A DNA stretch of 64,000 nt, taken from Alphaproteobacteria bacterium (GTDB lineage: Bacteria; Pseudomonadota; Alphaproteobacteria; Caulobacterales; Hyphomonadaceae). A program made the translations under genes and the position numbers. Below, in pieces: positions 17,876-27,133 of the stretch (the first letter of the stretch is position 1; each line of letters opens with the position of its first letter). The notes under the pieces were generated by a model. The model did not search any database. It was not told the DNA's origin and saw only the letters and a program-made list of their open reading frames with translations. The DNA lies in NCBI GenBank assembly GCA_018827375.1, contig JAHJYW010000002.1, positions 1 through 64,000 on the forward strand. Reading direction: 5' to 3'.

Positions 17876-18120
17876 GCCAGGAGTTCGCGCCCCCGGCAAC
17901 CAAGATGTTCCAGCGCCTCTGGCAGGCGCAGGGCGGCAATTGCGCGCTCTGCGGCAAGCCCATGCCGTCGACACGCTTCGCTGTCGGCCATGCCACAGTC
18001 TGGAAGAAACAGCGCCCCACGTTCGACCATATCCACGCGCTCGCGCGCGGCGGCCCGGATGATGAGTCAAACCTCCAGCTCGCGCATGCTGTCTGCAACA
18101 AGCGCAAGGGCCGGGGTTAA
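17872..18120 (+). CDS. Small HNH endonuclease-domain protein
   Basis: An 82-residue protein that is nearly all HNH domain. CALCGKP gives the first zinc cysteines, [20 protein letters not shown] contains the DH catalytic pair and the Asn, and [10 protein letters not shown] ends the motif. The start is GTG 17872, overlapping the folD stop by 4 bp and preceded by CCGGAGGG. It could nick or cut nucleic acid, yet it has no partner domain. Its TAA stop shares the TTAA at 18117-18120 with soxR on the other strand. Confidence 0.82.
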   Translation: MSQEFAPPATKMFQRLWQAQGGNCALCGKPMPSTRFAVGHATVWKKQRPTFDHIHALARGGPDDESNLQLAHAVCNKRKGRG

Positions 18121-18587
18121 GCTTCGGCGGCCTTTGCCGCACCATTGCGCTCCATCAGGTAACGCGGGCCTGGCCCGAGGCGCGCCGCCCGGTCTTCCGG
18201 ATTGTAGAGCGCGCAGTTCGACAGTGACAGGCACCCGCACCCGATGCACACGTCCAGCCGGTCGCGCATCAGCTCCAGCCGCTCGATCTGCGTATCCAGC
18301 CGTTCCCGGAACAGTGCGCTGATCTTCGACCAGTCGGCCTTGGTCGGTGTGCGTTCCTGCGGCAGTCCCGATAGCAGCTCGCCAATCTCGGCCACCGTAA
18401 AGCCCAGCTGCTGCGCAATCATCACGAACGAGATCCGCCGCACATCCGAGCGCAGGAAGCGCCGCTGCCCGCCGGCATTCCGCATCGCCCGTATCAGGCC
18501 CTTGTCCTCATAGAAGCGGATGGCCGACACCGACACGCCCGTGCGCGCCGCCAATTGCCCAATCGGAATGAGATCAGTTGTTTTCAT
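18117..18587 (-). CDS. soxR: Redox-sensitive MerR-family activator SoxR
   Basis: A 156-residue MerR-type regulator. The winged helix starts at IGQLAARTGVSVSAIRFYED (about residues 9-28) and a dimer coiled coil follows. The C-terminal CIGCGCLSLSNC has the exact SoxR spacing C-x2-C-x-C-x5-C that holds a [2Fe-2S] cluster sensed by redox-cycling agents. The ATG at 18587 is preferred because SoxR-type sequence begins there. The divergent spacer holds a classic SoxR box facing the VOC gene. Confidence 0.95.
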   Translation of the reverse strand: MKTTDLIPIGQLAARTGVSVSAIRFYEDKGLIRAMRNAGGQRRFLRSDVRRISFVMIAQQLGFTVAEIGELLSGLPQERTPTKADWSKISALFRERLDTQIERLELMRDRLDVCIGCGCLSLSNCALYNPEDRAARLGPGPRYLMERNGAAKAAEA

Positions 18588-18614
18588 GAGCTGAGCTGAT
18601 AGCAAAAAAAGACC

Positions 18615-18645
18615 TTGACCTCAAGTAAGGTTGAGGAACTATCAA
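18615..18645 (+). promoter_or_regulatory. SoxR-dependent promoter with SoxR box
   Basis: CCTCAA (18619-18624) and TTGAGG (18631-18636) form a perfect inverted repeat with 6 bp between; it differs from the E. coli soxS box only in the centre. It lies between a -35-like TTGACC (18615-18620) and a -10-like TATCAA (18640-18645). The spacer is 19 bp, the over-long spacing typical of MerR-activated promoters. The promoter points to the VOC gene at 18701. Confidence 0.85.
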
Positions 18646-18700
18646 CGACGTCCAATCACGGAAAAAGGGGCCTGAAGGCCCGTAGGAAAGGACATCGCCC

Positions 18701-19084
18701 ATGCCCACCGCAACCCTCGAACACGTCAACATCACGGTTAGCGACATTGATCGCACAACCCGCATGCTGGAGCGCATCTTCGGCTGGCACCTGCGCTGGA
18801 AGGGCGCGTCCATCAACAATGGCCAGACCGCGCATGTCGGTACGGACACGGCCTATATCGCACTGTATTCCCCCGGCGAGACAGATGCGCCGAACCAGAT
18901 CACCTACAATACGCAAGGCTGCCTGAACCATGTCGGCGTCATCGTCGACGATCTCGCGGCGGCGGAAAGGCGCGTGCTGGATGCCGGCTTCGTCACCCAT
19001 TCGCACCAGACCTATGATCCCGGCAGCCGCTTCTATTTCCACGATTATGACAATGTCGAATACGAAGTTCTGTCCTATGCCTGA
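18701..19084 (+). CDS. VOC-superfamily protein, probable SoxR target
   Basis: A 127-residue VOC protein: LEHVNITVSDIDRTTRMLER opens the first beta-alpha-beta-beta-beta unit, and HVGVIVDDLAAAERRVLDAG starts the second. The final strand is FYFHDYDNVEYEVLSY, with a Glu in the usual metal position. AGGAAAGGA lies before the start. The promoter carries a SoxR box, so induction by redox-cycling compounds is expected. Relatives include glyoxalase I, bleomycin-binding proteins and fosfomycin enzymes; the substrate is unknown. Confidence 0.85.
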   Translation: MPTATLEHVNITVSDIDRTTRMLERIFGWHLRWKGASINNGQTAHVGTDTAYIALYSPGETDAPNQITYNTQGCLNHVGVIVDDLAAAERRVLDAGFVTHSHQTYDPGSRFYFHDYDNVEYEVLSYA

Positions 19085-19091
19085 ATCAAAA

Positions 19092-19119
19092 GGCCCGGCG
19101 TCCATCCGGGAGCCGGGCC
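19092..19119 (-). terminator. Hairpin terminator after the minus-strand small gene
   Basis: GGCCCGGC (19092-19099) and GCCGGGCC (19112-19119) form a perfect 8-bp stem. On the minus strand the stem is followed by TTTTGATT, fitting termination of the gene ending at 19151; on the plus strand no T-tract follows, so it is a weaker stop for the VOC gene. Confidence 0.7.
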
Positions 19120-19150
19120 ATCGATCAAATCAGGGAAGTACGAGCAGGGA

Positions 19151-19381
19151 TCAGGACGGATTTTCGTCCGGGCCGTCGGCGATATCCTCGATCACCTCAT
19201 CGGTTTTGTCGGCCACGTCATTGGCCACGCGAGCCGTGTCTTCAGGGAGTGTTTGAAGCGTGGCATCCATCTTCCGGCCGGCGCCTTCGAAAGAGCCTTC
19301 CTGGATATAGAAAATGCCAAGCGATACGATGAACACGATGCAGATCACTGCCAGGATCGTGGAAAGAATGTCTCTGCGCAT
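19151..19381 (-). CDS. Small single-pass membrane protein
   Basis: A 76-residue protein: one N-terminal transmembrane helix (about residues 6-26, ILSTILAVICIVFIVSLGIF) and then an acidic, Asp/Glu-rich tail that ends in PDENPS. AAGGGG lies before the start at 19381. The tail may form a short amphipathic helix. I do not recognise the family. Confidence 0.6.
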   Translation of the reverse strand: MRRDILSTILAVICIVFIVSLGIFYIQEGSFEGAGRKMDATLQTLPEDTARVANDVADKTDEVIEDIADGPDENPS

Positions 19382-19596
19382 GATGCAGCCCCTTATAGCC
19401 TTTGGAATTAACCATACGCAGGTGGCCTGTTTCGGTTCCCCAGCGGGTTGATCCGCGGGCGGGCAGCTCCCGCTATAAAAAGATGCATGCGTCTCATCTG
19501 CGACGGTCTCAGCTCGATTCCTGTTGAACGGGCTGCACATTGTGCGGATGGCTGGTGTTTTGCCATTGTCACCCCGCCACATCATCGGAGCCGCTT

Positions 19597-20940
19597 ATGT
19601 CCCCCTCTCTCCTTTCCCGCCTTGCCGGCACCGGCCTATGTGGCGTGCTCGCCCTTGCGCCACTCGCGGCGCCTGCCAGCGCCGCGCCGATCAATGACAA
19701 GTTCAAATCCAATGTTGCGAGCTTTGTCTCCGAGCACATCGATGACTGGGTGGCCGTCTACAAGGATTTCCACGCACATCCGGAACTCGGCCTGGAGGAG
19801 ACGCGATCGGCCGGCATAATCGCGGAGGAGCTGCGCACGCTTGGCTTCGAGGTCACCGAAGGCATCGGCCAGACCGGCGTTGTCGGCATCCTGCGCAATG
19901 GCAAGGGCCCGCTCGTCATGGTGCGCGCCGACATGGACGCCCTGCCGCTGCAGGAAAAGACAGGCCTCGATTATGCCAGCACGGTGCAGACCGAATGGCG
20001 GGGCGAGAACACCTATGTGATGCACGCCTGCGGCCATGATGCGCACATGGCCATCTTCCTCGCCACCGCGCAGACACTCGTCGACATGAAGAAAGACTGG
20101 AAAGGCACGCTCATGTTCGTTGCCCAGCCTGCGGAAGAGGGCGGCGGCGGCGCCAGCAAGATGATGGCGGACGATATTTTTGGTAAGTTTGGCGTGCCCG
20201 ATTATGGCTTTGCCCTCCATGTCGGCCCCAGTGCCTATGACACGGTGCAGATCGTGAAAGGCCAGATGAACTCCTTCGCCGGCGGGTTCGACATCGTGTT
20301 CAATGGCATCGGCGGTCATGGCTCACGCCCTAGCACGACCATCGACCCGATCATGATGGCCTCGAAATTCGTCGTCGACCTGCAAAGCGTGGTCAGCCGC
20401 GAAAAACCGGAACAGGAATTCGGTGTCATCAGCGTGGGCGCCATCCAGGCCGGTTCGGCTGGCAATATTATTCCGGACTCTGCGCGCGTCCGCGGCACGG
20501 TGCGCTGGTACAAGCCGGCCGTCGGCGAGAAATTGCTGGCAGGCGTGAAGCGCACGGCGGAAGCCATCGTGGCAATGGCAGGCGCACCAGACGCAGAGAT
20601 CAGCGTGCGCAGCGGTGGCACCGCCGTCTTCAACGACCCGGATCTCTCGGAGAAGACCCTCGCGGCGATGAGCAAGGTGCTGCCAGCTGACAAGGTCTAC
20701 TTCGCAGCCCCGACTACAGGCAGTGAAGACTATGGTGAATTCCTGAAGGCCTTCAGCAATTCGGTCTACTTCCGCGTCGGCGTCTATGACCCGGCTTTGT
20801 TCGACGAGACGGGTGCACCGCTCGACGTGCTGAAAGTGCCGGGCAACCATTCGCCCTACTTCGCGCCCGTCCCGGCGCCAACCATCGAGACTGGCGTCAC
20901 GGCGATGACAACCGCCGTCGTCAATGTGATGGCGAAATAG
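19597..20940 (+). CDS. Exported M20-family amidohydrolase
   Basis: A 447-residue metalloamidohydrolase of the M20D type (hippurate / N-acyl amino acid hydrolases). A signal peptide covers residues 1-28 and ends in APASAAP. The catalytic domain has DFHAHPELGLEE, MVRADMDALPLQ, then HACGHDAHMA, where Cys and His bind metal, and the general base in AEEGGGGA. The dimerisation lid follows (GIGGHGSRP). CGGAG fixes the start at 19597. The export signal implies it trims N-acylated amino acids or peptides outside the cytoplasm. Its end overlaps the convergent citrate synthase by 20 bp. Confidence 0.9.
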   Translation: MSPSLLSRLAGTGLCGVLALAPLAAPASAAPINDKFKSNVASFVSEHIDDWVAVYKDFHAHPELGLEETRSAGIIAEELRTLGFEVTEGIGQTGVVGILRNGKGPLVMVRADMDALPLQEKTGLDYASTVQTEWRGENTYVMHACGHDAHMAIFLATAQTLVDMKKDWKGTLMFVAQPAEEGGGGASKMMADDIFGKFGVPDYGFALHVGPSAYDTVQIVKGQMNSFAGGFDIVFNGIGGHGSRPSTTIDPIMMASKFVVDLQSVVSREKPEQEFGVISVGAIQAGSAGNIIPDSARVRGTVRWYKPAVGEKLLAGVKRTAEAIVAMAGAPDAEISVRSGGTAVFNDPDLSEKTLAAMSKVLPADKVYFAAPTTGSEDYGEFLKAFSNSVYFRVGVYDPALFDETGAPLDVLKVPGNHSPYFAPVPAPTIETGVTAMTTAVVNVMAK

Positions 20941-22072
20941 GCGCTGGCATCACGCCCACATAGCGGGCCCGGGGCCGGATCAGAGATCCGGTCTCGATCT
21001 GCTCCATCGCATGGCCGAGCCAGCCGATGCAGCGGCCAATGGCAAAGATGCCGAACGCCGTCTCCGCCGGAAAGCCAAAGTGCTGGGCCATTGCTCCAAT
21101 GGCAAAGTCCACATTCGGATGCTCGCCCGTCTCCCGCATCACGGCGTCCTGTATGGCGCTGATCATTGGTGGCACGTCGAAGTGCGATAGCAGCTCAGCC
21201 GCGCGCGGGTCACCATCCGGATAGAGCGGATGCCCAAAGCCGGGCAGGGCGCGTCCCTCGTCCAGCCGCGCCCGCACCGCCGCTTCCGCGCCCATCTGTT
21301 CGGCTTCACTCAGGAAGGTCAGCACACCCGCCACCGCCCCGCCGTGCAGCGGTCCCGATAGGGTCGAAAGACCCGCCAGCGCGCAGGCCGACAGCGACGC
21401 CCCCGTCGACGCCGCCACCCGCGCCGAAAATGTTGATGCGTTCAGCTCATGATCGAGCAGCAGGACCAGTGCCCGGCGCACCATGTCTGTTCCGCTCGCA
21501 TCAAGGCCCCAGGCCGCGCCCAGCCGCGCATGGATCGGGCCCGGCGCATGCCCGTCTGTCGCGGCATCGACCAGCGTTTCCAGTACGGTGGCCGCGTCGG
21601 TCGTCAGAACGGTCCGTGAACGGCCCCGCGCGTGCGGGTCGTGGCCCGCCCGCGCCCCTAGCGCGGTGAACAAACGGACCTTGAATGGTCCGGGAATACC
21701 CACTGAACGGTCCACTCGCGGGGCATAAGGCGCCGCCCAGAAGTGCGTTGCCGCCGCTTCCAGCGTCGCCGAGCGCGACAGGGTGATGGCGTCGACGCCC
21801 CGATAGCAGAGCCGTCCGTCAACGATCACCGTCAGTTTCGAGGTCAGGACCGGCTCGCCCCAGGCAATCGACGCTTCGGCAATATCCGCCGCACGTGTTG
21901 GCCCGGACCGGCGCGAAGCCAGCCGGGCGACATCCTCGGCACTGTAGAGCGAGCGGCGGGAATCCTCAGGATCGGCGCGCGCCTCCAGCCGCCCCCGGCT
22001 GACATAGGCATAGAGCGTCTGCGGCCGCACGCCGAGCAGGCGGATCGCCTCTTCCGAACTGATCCACGCCAT
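20921..22072 (-). CDS. Citrate synthase-family protein with an N-terminal HTH domain
   Basis: The 383 residues combine a MerR/excisionase-type helix-turn-helix (ISSEEAIRLLGVRPQTLYAY, residues 3-22, with a wing that extends to ARL) and a citrate synthase fold. The catalytic triad is retained: His in GPLHGGA, His in GFGHPLY and Asp in NVDFAIG; LDHELNASTFSARV and GRCIGWLGHAMEQ are also typical. ATG 22072 has GGAG at good spacing. It is divergent from a second citrate synthase. It may be a metabolic enzyme that also binds DNA, for instance its own intergenic region; that is inference. Confidence 0.85.
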   Translation of the reverse strand: MAWISSEEAIRLLGVRPQTLYAYVSRGRLEARADPEDSRRSLYSAEDVARLASRRSGPTRAADIAEASIAWGEPVLTSKLTVIVDGRLCYRGVDAITLSRSATLEAAATHFWAAPYAPRVDRSVGIPGPFKVRLFTALGARAGHDPHARGRSRTVLTTDAATVLETLVDAATDGHAPGPIHARLGAAWGLDASGTDMVRRALVLLLDHELNASTFSARVAASTGASLSACALAGLSTLSGPLHGGAVAGVLTFLSEAEQMGAEAAVRARLDEGRALPGFGHPLYPDGDPRAAELLSHFDVPPMISAIQDAVMRETGEHPNVDFAIGAMAQHFGFPAETAFGIFAIGRCIGWLGHAMEQIETGSLIRPRARYVGVMPAPISPSH

Positions 22073-22085
22073 GCCCACTCCATAC

Positions 22086-22110
22086 ATTGATTATATTGAT
22101 CAAGATTGAC
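22086..22110. promoter_or_regulatory. ATTGA direct repeats between divergent citrate synthase genes
   Basis: ATTGA recurs at 22086-22090, 22095-22099 and 22105-22109, that is, about once per helical turn, and the middle copy sits in the palindrome TTGATCAA (22096-22103). The 92-bp region between the two starts must hold both promoters. The repeats suit a protein that contacts one DNA face, perhaps the HTH-citrate synthase. Confidence 0.4.
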
Positions 22111-22164
22111 GATACACGCTTTCGCGCCGATCTCCACGCTGAAAATCAAAAGGAGAACCACAAA

Positions 22165-23256
22165 ATGAGCCAGGGTCTGGATGATGTTATCGCCGCCGAA
22201 ACGCGCCTCTCTTCGGTGGATGGTGCGCGGGGCATCCTTGTTGTAAAAGGCTTTTCACTCGATCAGCTCGCTGGCCGGATGGGCTTCGAAGAGGTCGCGC
22301 GCCTGCTTTTTGACGGTCTGCTGGACGATTTGCCGGAGGCTAAAGCCTTTGCCGCTCGCGTCGGCGCAGCGCGCGCTGACGTCTACCCGCTCGCCAAATA
22401 TATTGATGACGCCTTGCTGGCCTTGCCGCCCATGGACGGCGTCCGGGCTTTGACAGCCCGTATCGAGGATGGGGAAGACGTTGCGACCGTACTTCGCCTC
22501 CTCGCCGCCCCAGCGGTCTTGCTGCCTGCCTTCCTGCGTCGTCGCCGAGGCCTTGCGCCCATCGCGCCGGACGCGCAGGCAGGCCACGCCGCTGACATGC
22601 TGCACATGCTGACAGGTGACATCCCCGCACCGGAAGTGGCTCGCGCCCTCGACACCTATCTCGTCACCGTGGCGGATCATGGCCTCAACGCGTCCACCTT
22701 CGCCGCCCGTGTCGTTGCGTCCACCTGGTCTGGCCTCACGTCGTCCGTATTGGCCGGCCTCGCTGCCCTCAAGGGCCCGCTCCATGGCGGCGCGCCAGGC
22801 CCGATAATCGCCATGCTGGATGGGATCGGAAAGCCTGAGAATGCTGAAAAATGGATCGAGGATGCGCTGGATCGCGGCGATCGGCTGATGGGCTTCGGCC
22901 ATCGCATCTACAAGGTGCGCGACCCGCGCGCCGATGCGCTAAAGGCCGCTGTCAAACGCATGTCCGGCGACTCAAACGCCTTGCCGGGCCGGCTGAAGCT
23001 CGCGGAAGCCGTCGAACGCGCCGCTTTGAAAATCCTGCAGCAGCGCAAGCCTGACCGGCCGCTCGACGTGAATGTGGAGTTCTATACCGCGCTCCTGCTT
23101 GAAGCGCTCGGCTTCCCGCCGGATGCTTTCACGGCGGTCTTCGCCACGGGCCGTACCGCTGGCTGGCTCGCGCACGCGCGCGAACAGCGCCTGACGGGGC
23201 GTCTCATCAGGCCGCAATCGACCTATGTGGGGCCGGAACCAGCCGAAATGGTGTGA
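22165..23256 (+). CDS. Citrate synthase-like protein
   Basis: A 363-residue protein of the citrate/2-methylcitrate synthase family, which condenses an acyl-CoA with oxaloacetate. Visible are ADHGLNASTFAARVVAST, GPLHGGAPG with the first catalytic His, GFGHRIYKVRDPRA with the second, and GRTAGWLAHAREQ. The catalytic Asp position reads NVEFYTA, so it is Glu here. AGGAG at 22151-22155 gives ATG 22165. It is divergently paired with the HTH-citrate synthase. Whether it works alone or as a hetero-oligomer with its partner is not known. Confidence 0.88.
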   Translation: MSQGLDDVIAAETRLSSVDGARGILVVKGFSLDQLAGRMGFEEVARLLFDGLLDDLPEAKAFAARVGAARADVYPLAKYIDDALLALPPMDGVRALTARIEDGEDVATVLRLLAAPAVLLPAFLRRRRGLAPIAPDAQAGHAADMLHMLTGDIPAPEVARALDTYLVTVADHGLNASTFAARVVASTWSGLTSSVLAGLAALKGPLHGGAPGPIIAMLDGIGKPENAEKWIEDALDRGDRLMGFGHRIYKVRDPRADALKAAVKRMSGDSNALPGRLKLAEAVERAALKILQQRKPDRPLDVNVEFYTALLLEALGFPPDAFTAVFATGRTAGWLAHAREQRLTGRLIRPQSTYVGPEPAEMV

Positions 23257-23260
23257 GCGA

Positions 23261-25993
23261 TCAGGCCTGCTGCGGCGTCAGGGCGCCGTGGCAGTGCTTG
23301 TACTTCTTGCCGGAACCGCATGGGCAGGCCGAATTGCGCGCCGTGTTCGTCCAGTCATCCTCCGCCTGATGCAAGGCCGGGCCCGGGCCCGTATTGCCTG
23401 CTGGCTCGTCGGGTGACATCTCGTTCACGCCTGTATCCGGATCGAGGTGCAGCTCGCGCAGAGGCGGCGGCGGTGGTGGCGGGGCAGGGCGGCGCTCTTC
23501 CGGTGGCTGGACACGGATATGCATCAACGAACGGGTCACCGTCGCGCGCAGTTCGTTCAGCAGGCTGTAGAAGAGGTTGAAGGCTTCTTCCTTGAATTCG
23601 TTCAGCGGATCCCGCTGTCCATAGGAGCGCAGGTGGATAACAGAACGCAGCTGGTCGATCTGCTGCAGGTGTTCGCGCCAGCGCAGGTCCAGGACCTGAA
23701 GCAGGACCTGTTTCTCGATCCGGTGCATCTGCGCATCGCCAACCTGGCGACCGAGATTTTCATAGGATTCGGAAACATGCTTGCGGATGCGCTCAGCAAT
23801 TTCCTGGTTGGCAACGCCTTCTTCCGCGGCCCATTCGGCCACCGGCAGGTCCAGCGCGAGATCGGTCTGCAGCGCATCCTTGAGGCCTGCAATGTCCCAC
23901 TGCTCGGCATAGGCCTTTTCAGGCATCGTGCGCAGCACGAGGGCATCGATCACATGGTCGCGCATTTCGGCGATTGTGTCGGACACATCGTCGGCGCGCA
24001 TGAATTCCATGCGCTGCTCGAAGATCGCCTTGCGCTGGTCATTGATGACATCATCGTATTTGAGGACGTTCTTGCGAATCTCGAAGTTGCGTTCCTCGAT
24101 CTTGCGCTGCGAGGTTTCCATCGCCTTGTTCATCCAGGGATGGGTAATGCCCTCGTCTTCCTTGATACCGAGGCGGCGCATCACGGCGTCCATGCGCTCG
24201 GCAGCAAAGATGCGCATCAGGTCATCTTCGATGGAGATATAGAACTTCGAGCGGCCCGGGTCGCCCTGACGGCCTGTCCGGCCGCGCAGCTGGTTGTCGA
24301 TCCGGCGGCTTTCGTGACGTTCGGTGCCGAGCACGTAGAGCCCGCCGGCGTCGAGGGCGCGCTTTTTCTTGACCTCGATATCGGCCTTAATCTGCGAGGT
24401 CAGCACCGAAAGCTCGCTCTCGGTCAGCTCGCGGCCAAGCTCTTTCTCTTTCGCGGCCTTTTCCTGCTCGACACGCATGTCGAAATTGCCGCCCAGCTGG
24501 ATGTCGGTACCCCGGCCAGCCATGTTCGTGGCAACCGTGATGGCGCCCGGCACGCCGGCATTTGCCACAATGAAGGCTTCCTGCTCGTGATGGCGCGCGT
24601 TCAGAACCTTGTGCGGGATCTTCGCTGCGGTCAGCAGGCTCGACAGGATTTCGGATTTTTCGATGGATGCGGTGCCCAGAAGGATAGGCTGACCCTTGGC
24701 CTGGCATTCCTTCACTTCCTTGACGATCTCGGCATATTTCGCCTTGGCCGTCCGGTAGACGACATCATCGTCGTCGATACGCTTGATTTCCTTGTTGGTC
24801 GGCAGGTCGACCACTTCCAGCTTGTAGATATCGTGGAATTCCGAGGCCTCGGTCAGCGCCGTACCTGTCATGCCGGCGAGCTTCTTGTAGAGGCGGAAAT
24901 AGTTCTGGAACGTGATCGAGGCGAGTGTCTGGTTCTCGGGCTTGATATCGACCCGTTCCTTGGCCTCGATGGCCTGGTGGAGGCCTTCCGACAGGCGGCG
25001 GCCTTCCATCATGCGCCCGGTAAACTCGTCGACCAGCATGACCTGGTCATCCTTGACCAGATAATCCTTGTCTTTCTGGTAAAGCTTGTGCGCGCGCAGG
25101 GCCTGGTTGGCGTGGTGTACGAAAGAGATGTTCGTCGGCTCCCACATCGAGCCTTCCAGCAGGCCCGCTTCGGTCAGCCAGCTCTCGATCTTCTCGGTGC
25201 CGAATTCGGTATAGGTCACCGAGCGCTGCTTCTCGTCGAGTTCGAAATCTTCCGGCTCAAGGCGCGGCATCAGGTTGTCGAGCGCGATGTAGAGTTCCGA
25301 ACGGTCGTCCGTCGGGCCGGAAATGATCAGCGGCGTGCGTGCCTCATCGATCAGGATCGAGTCGACTTCATCGACGATGGCAAAGTGGTGGCCACGCTGG
25401 GCCATCTGGTCCAGCGAGTATTTCATGTTGTCGCGAAGGTAGTCGAAGCCGAACTCGTTGTTCGTGCCGTAGGTGATGTCGCAAGCGTAGGCGGTCTTGC
25501 GCTCTTCGTCCGTGACGCCGTGCACGATGATGCCGGTGGACAGGCCGAGGAAGCCGTAAATGCCGCTCATCCACTCTGCGTCGCGCTTGGCCAGATAGTC
25601 GTTGACCGTGATGACGTGAACGCCCTTGCCTTCGAGCGCGTTGAGATAGACCGGCAGTGTGGCCACAAGGGTCTTGCCCTCGCCGGTCCGCATCTCGGCA
25701 ATCGCGCCGGAATGCAGGATCATGCCGCCCATCATCTGAACATCGAAGTGGCGCATGCCGAGCGCGCGGCGGGAGGCCTCGCGGACAACGGCAAAGGATT
25801 CTTCCAGAAGGCTGTCGAGCGTCGCGCCGTCGGCAAGGCGCTTGCGAAATTCGACCGTCTTGGCTTTGAGCGCCTGGTCGGAGAGGGCCTCCATCATCGG
25901 CTCAAGGGCATTGATCCGATTGACGCGAGCCCGCATGGGCTTCAGCTTGCGGTCATTGGCGGAACCGAAAATCTTACGGGCTACGGAAAGCAT
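23261..25993 (-). CDS. secA: Preprotein translocase ATPase SecA
   Basis: The motor that pushes preproteins through SecYEG. All 910 residues are intact. NBD1 has [14 protein letters not shown] (Walker A) and [20 protein letters not shown] (Walker B, DEAD-like). The preprotein cross-linking and NBD2 regions follow with GTDIQLGG and [13 protein letters not shown]. The C-terminal SEC-C zinc tail is [14 protein letters not shown], which binds SecB and lipids. ATG 25993 starts [14 protein letters not shown], the usual N-terminus; upstream TTG extension is unlikely. It is divergent from the PPIase gene, a common alphaproteobacterial order. Confidence 0.97.
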   Translation of the reverse strand: MLSVARKIFGSANDRKLKPMRARVNRINALEPMMEALSDQALKAKTVEFRKRLADGATLDSLLEESFAVVREASRRALGMRHFDVQMMGGMILHSGAIAEMRTGEGKTLVATLPVYLNALEGKGVHVITVNDYLAKRDAEWMSGIYGFLGLSTGIIVHGVTDEERKTAYACDITYGTNNEFGFDYLRDNMKYSLDQMAQRGHHFAIVDEVDSILIDEARTPLIISGPTDDRSELYIALDNLMPRLEPEDFELDEKQRSVTYTEFGTEKIESWLTEAGLLEGSMWEPTNISFVHHANQALRAHKLYQKDKDYLVKDDQVMLVDEFTGRMMEGRRLSEGLHQAIEAKERVDIKPENQTLASITFQNYFRLYKKLAGMTGTALTEASEFHDIYKLEVVDLPTNKEIKRIDDDDVVYRTAKAKYAEIVKEVKECQAKGQPILLGTASIEKSEILSSLLTAAKIPHKVLNARHHEQEAFIVANAGVPGAITVATNMAGRGTDIQLGGNFDMRVEQEKAAKEKELGRELTESELSVLTSQIKADIEVKKKRALDAGGLYVLGTERHESRRIDNQLRGRTGRQGDPGRSKFYISIEDDLMRIFAAERMDAVMRRLGIKEDEGITHPWMNKAMETSQRKIEERNFEIRKNVLKYDDVINDQRKAIFEQRMEFMRADDVSDTIAEMRDHVIDALVLRTMPEKAYAEQWDIAGLKDALQTDLALDLPVAEWAAEEGVANQEIAERIRKHVSESYENLGRQVGDAQMHRIEKQVLLQVLDLRWREHLQQIDQLRSVIHLRSYGQRDPLNEFKEEAFNLFYSLLNELRATVTRSLMHIRVQPPEERRPAPPPPPPPLRELHLDPDTGVNEMSPDEPAGNTGPGPALHQAEDDWTNTARNSACPCGSGKKYKHCHGALTPQQA

Positions 25994-26182
25994 ATCAGGC
26001 GGCACCAATCGATCTGGGCAAACTAAACTCTTAGTCCTGACAGTATCATATGGCAGGACGGTTTGCGGGTTCTTCCGCAGCGCTTACACTGGACGAGAGG
26101 TCTCGACCAGCGTGAGGGTCAGACTTAAGAACGCCGCAATAGGGTGTCAATGCGACCCTCTCAGCGATCACGGGAGATAACT

Positions 26183-27133
26183 GTGCTGTTTTTCAAGGCG
26201 AATAAGGCTTCTTTTGGCCGGCTGGCCTGCGGCGCGGCGCTACTTGTGCTGTGTGCCTGCGGCAATGGCGACGAAGCAGAGGTTCCGGTCCAGGTCGACG
26301 GCGCGGCTGCCGCGACGGTCAATGGCGAGAAAATCTATGTCAGCGATGTTGAGCTTGAGGCTGTCGCCCGCGGGCTCCTTCCGGCAGGACAGCCGCTCGA
26401 TCACAAGAGTACCGAGTACAAGACCGTGCTGGACCAGCTGGTCGATCAGAAGCTGATGGCGCAAGAGGCGACGCGGCGCGGCATTGAGCGTGAATCGGCC
26501 GCCCAGCGGCGCCTGCAGATGGCGCGCGAGCGCATCCTCGGCAATCTCCTCGTCGAAGACCTTGTCGCCCGTCAGGTGACGGAAGAGCGCATCGACAAGA
26601 TGTACGCCGAACAGGTCAGCCTCCAGCAGTCCAATGATGAAGTCTCGATTGCCCATATTCTCTTCGATACCGAGGAAGAGGCCCAGGCCGTCTATGACGA
26701 GATCAAGGTCGGTGCGAGCTTTGAGAGCATGGCGCGGACTCATTCGAAGGATAGCGCCACGCGCATGGAGAATGGCGACCTCGGCTATGTTTCCCCCAAT
26801 GAGGAGCCGGATCCGTTTCCCGTGATGATCGCCGACACGCCGGAGGGCGAGATATCGAAGCCCTTCAAGGGCGCTGATGGCTGGCACATCCTCAAAGTGA
26901 AGGATAGGCGCACGCGGGCACCCAAGACGCGCGAGGAAATGCGGCCTGAAATCGTCACCTTCCTCACGCTGAACGAGATCAGCAAGATCCTGCGCGAATT
27001 GCGCACGCAGGCGACCGTTCAGGAAGGTGGCCCCGGCGTCGACAGCGCCCCCGCCAGTCCGATCTCGCTTGACAATGGCTTCATGCCTGAGGAGGACGCT
27101 GGCCCTGAAGCCAAGCAAGGAAGCGACCTGTGA
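26183..27133 (+). CDS. Parvulin-type peptidyl-prolyl isomerase lipoprotein
   Basis: A periplasmic foldase of the SurA/PrsA type. GTG 26183 is chosen: it follows GGGAG by 6 bp and yields a compact lipoprotein signal (MLFFKANKASFGRLACGAAL) with lipobox LCAC. A SurA_N-like helical part (about residues 40-140) precedes the parvulin domain, seen as VSIAHILFDTEEEAQAVYDE, HSKDSATRMENGDLGYVSP and FKGADGWHILKVKDRR. It overlaps argJ by GTGA. It should help outer-membrane or exported proteins fold after SecA delivers them. Confidence 0.88.
   Translation: MLFFKANKASFGRLACGAALLVLCACGNGDEAEVPVQVDGAAAATVNGEKIYVSDVELEAVARGLLPAGQPLDHKSTEYKTVLDQLVDQKLMAQEATRRGIERESAAQRRLQMARERILGNLLVEDLVARQVTEERIDKMYAEQVSLQQSNDEVSIAHILFDTEEEAQAVYDEIKVGASFESMARTHSKDSATRMENGDLGYVSPNEEPDPFPVMIADTPEGEISKPFKGADGWHILKVKDRRTRAPKTREEMRPEIVTFLTLNEISKILRELRTQATVQEGGPGVDSAPASPISLDNGFMPEEDAGPEAKQGSDL

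Noticed and set aside
23447-26026. An 859-codon open frame antisense to secA
   Set aside because: It mirrors secA, has no domain signature, and is of low-complexity His/Asp/Gly type, as expected on the opposite strand of a high-GC gene.
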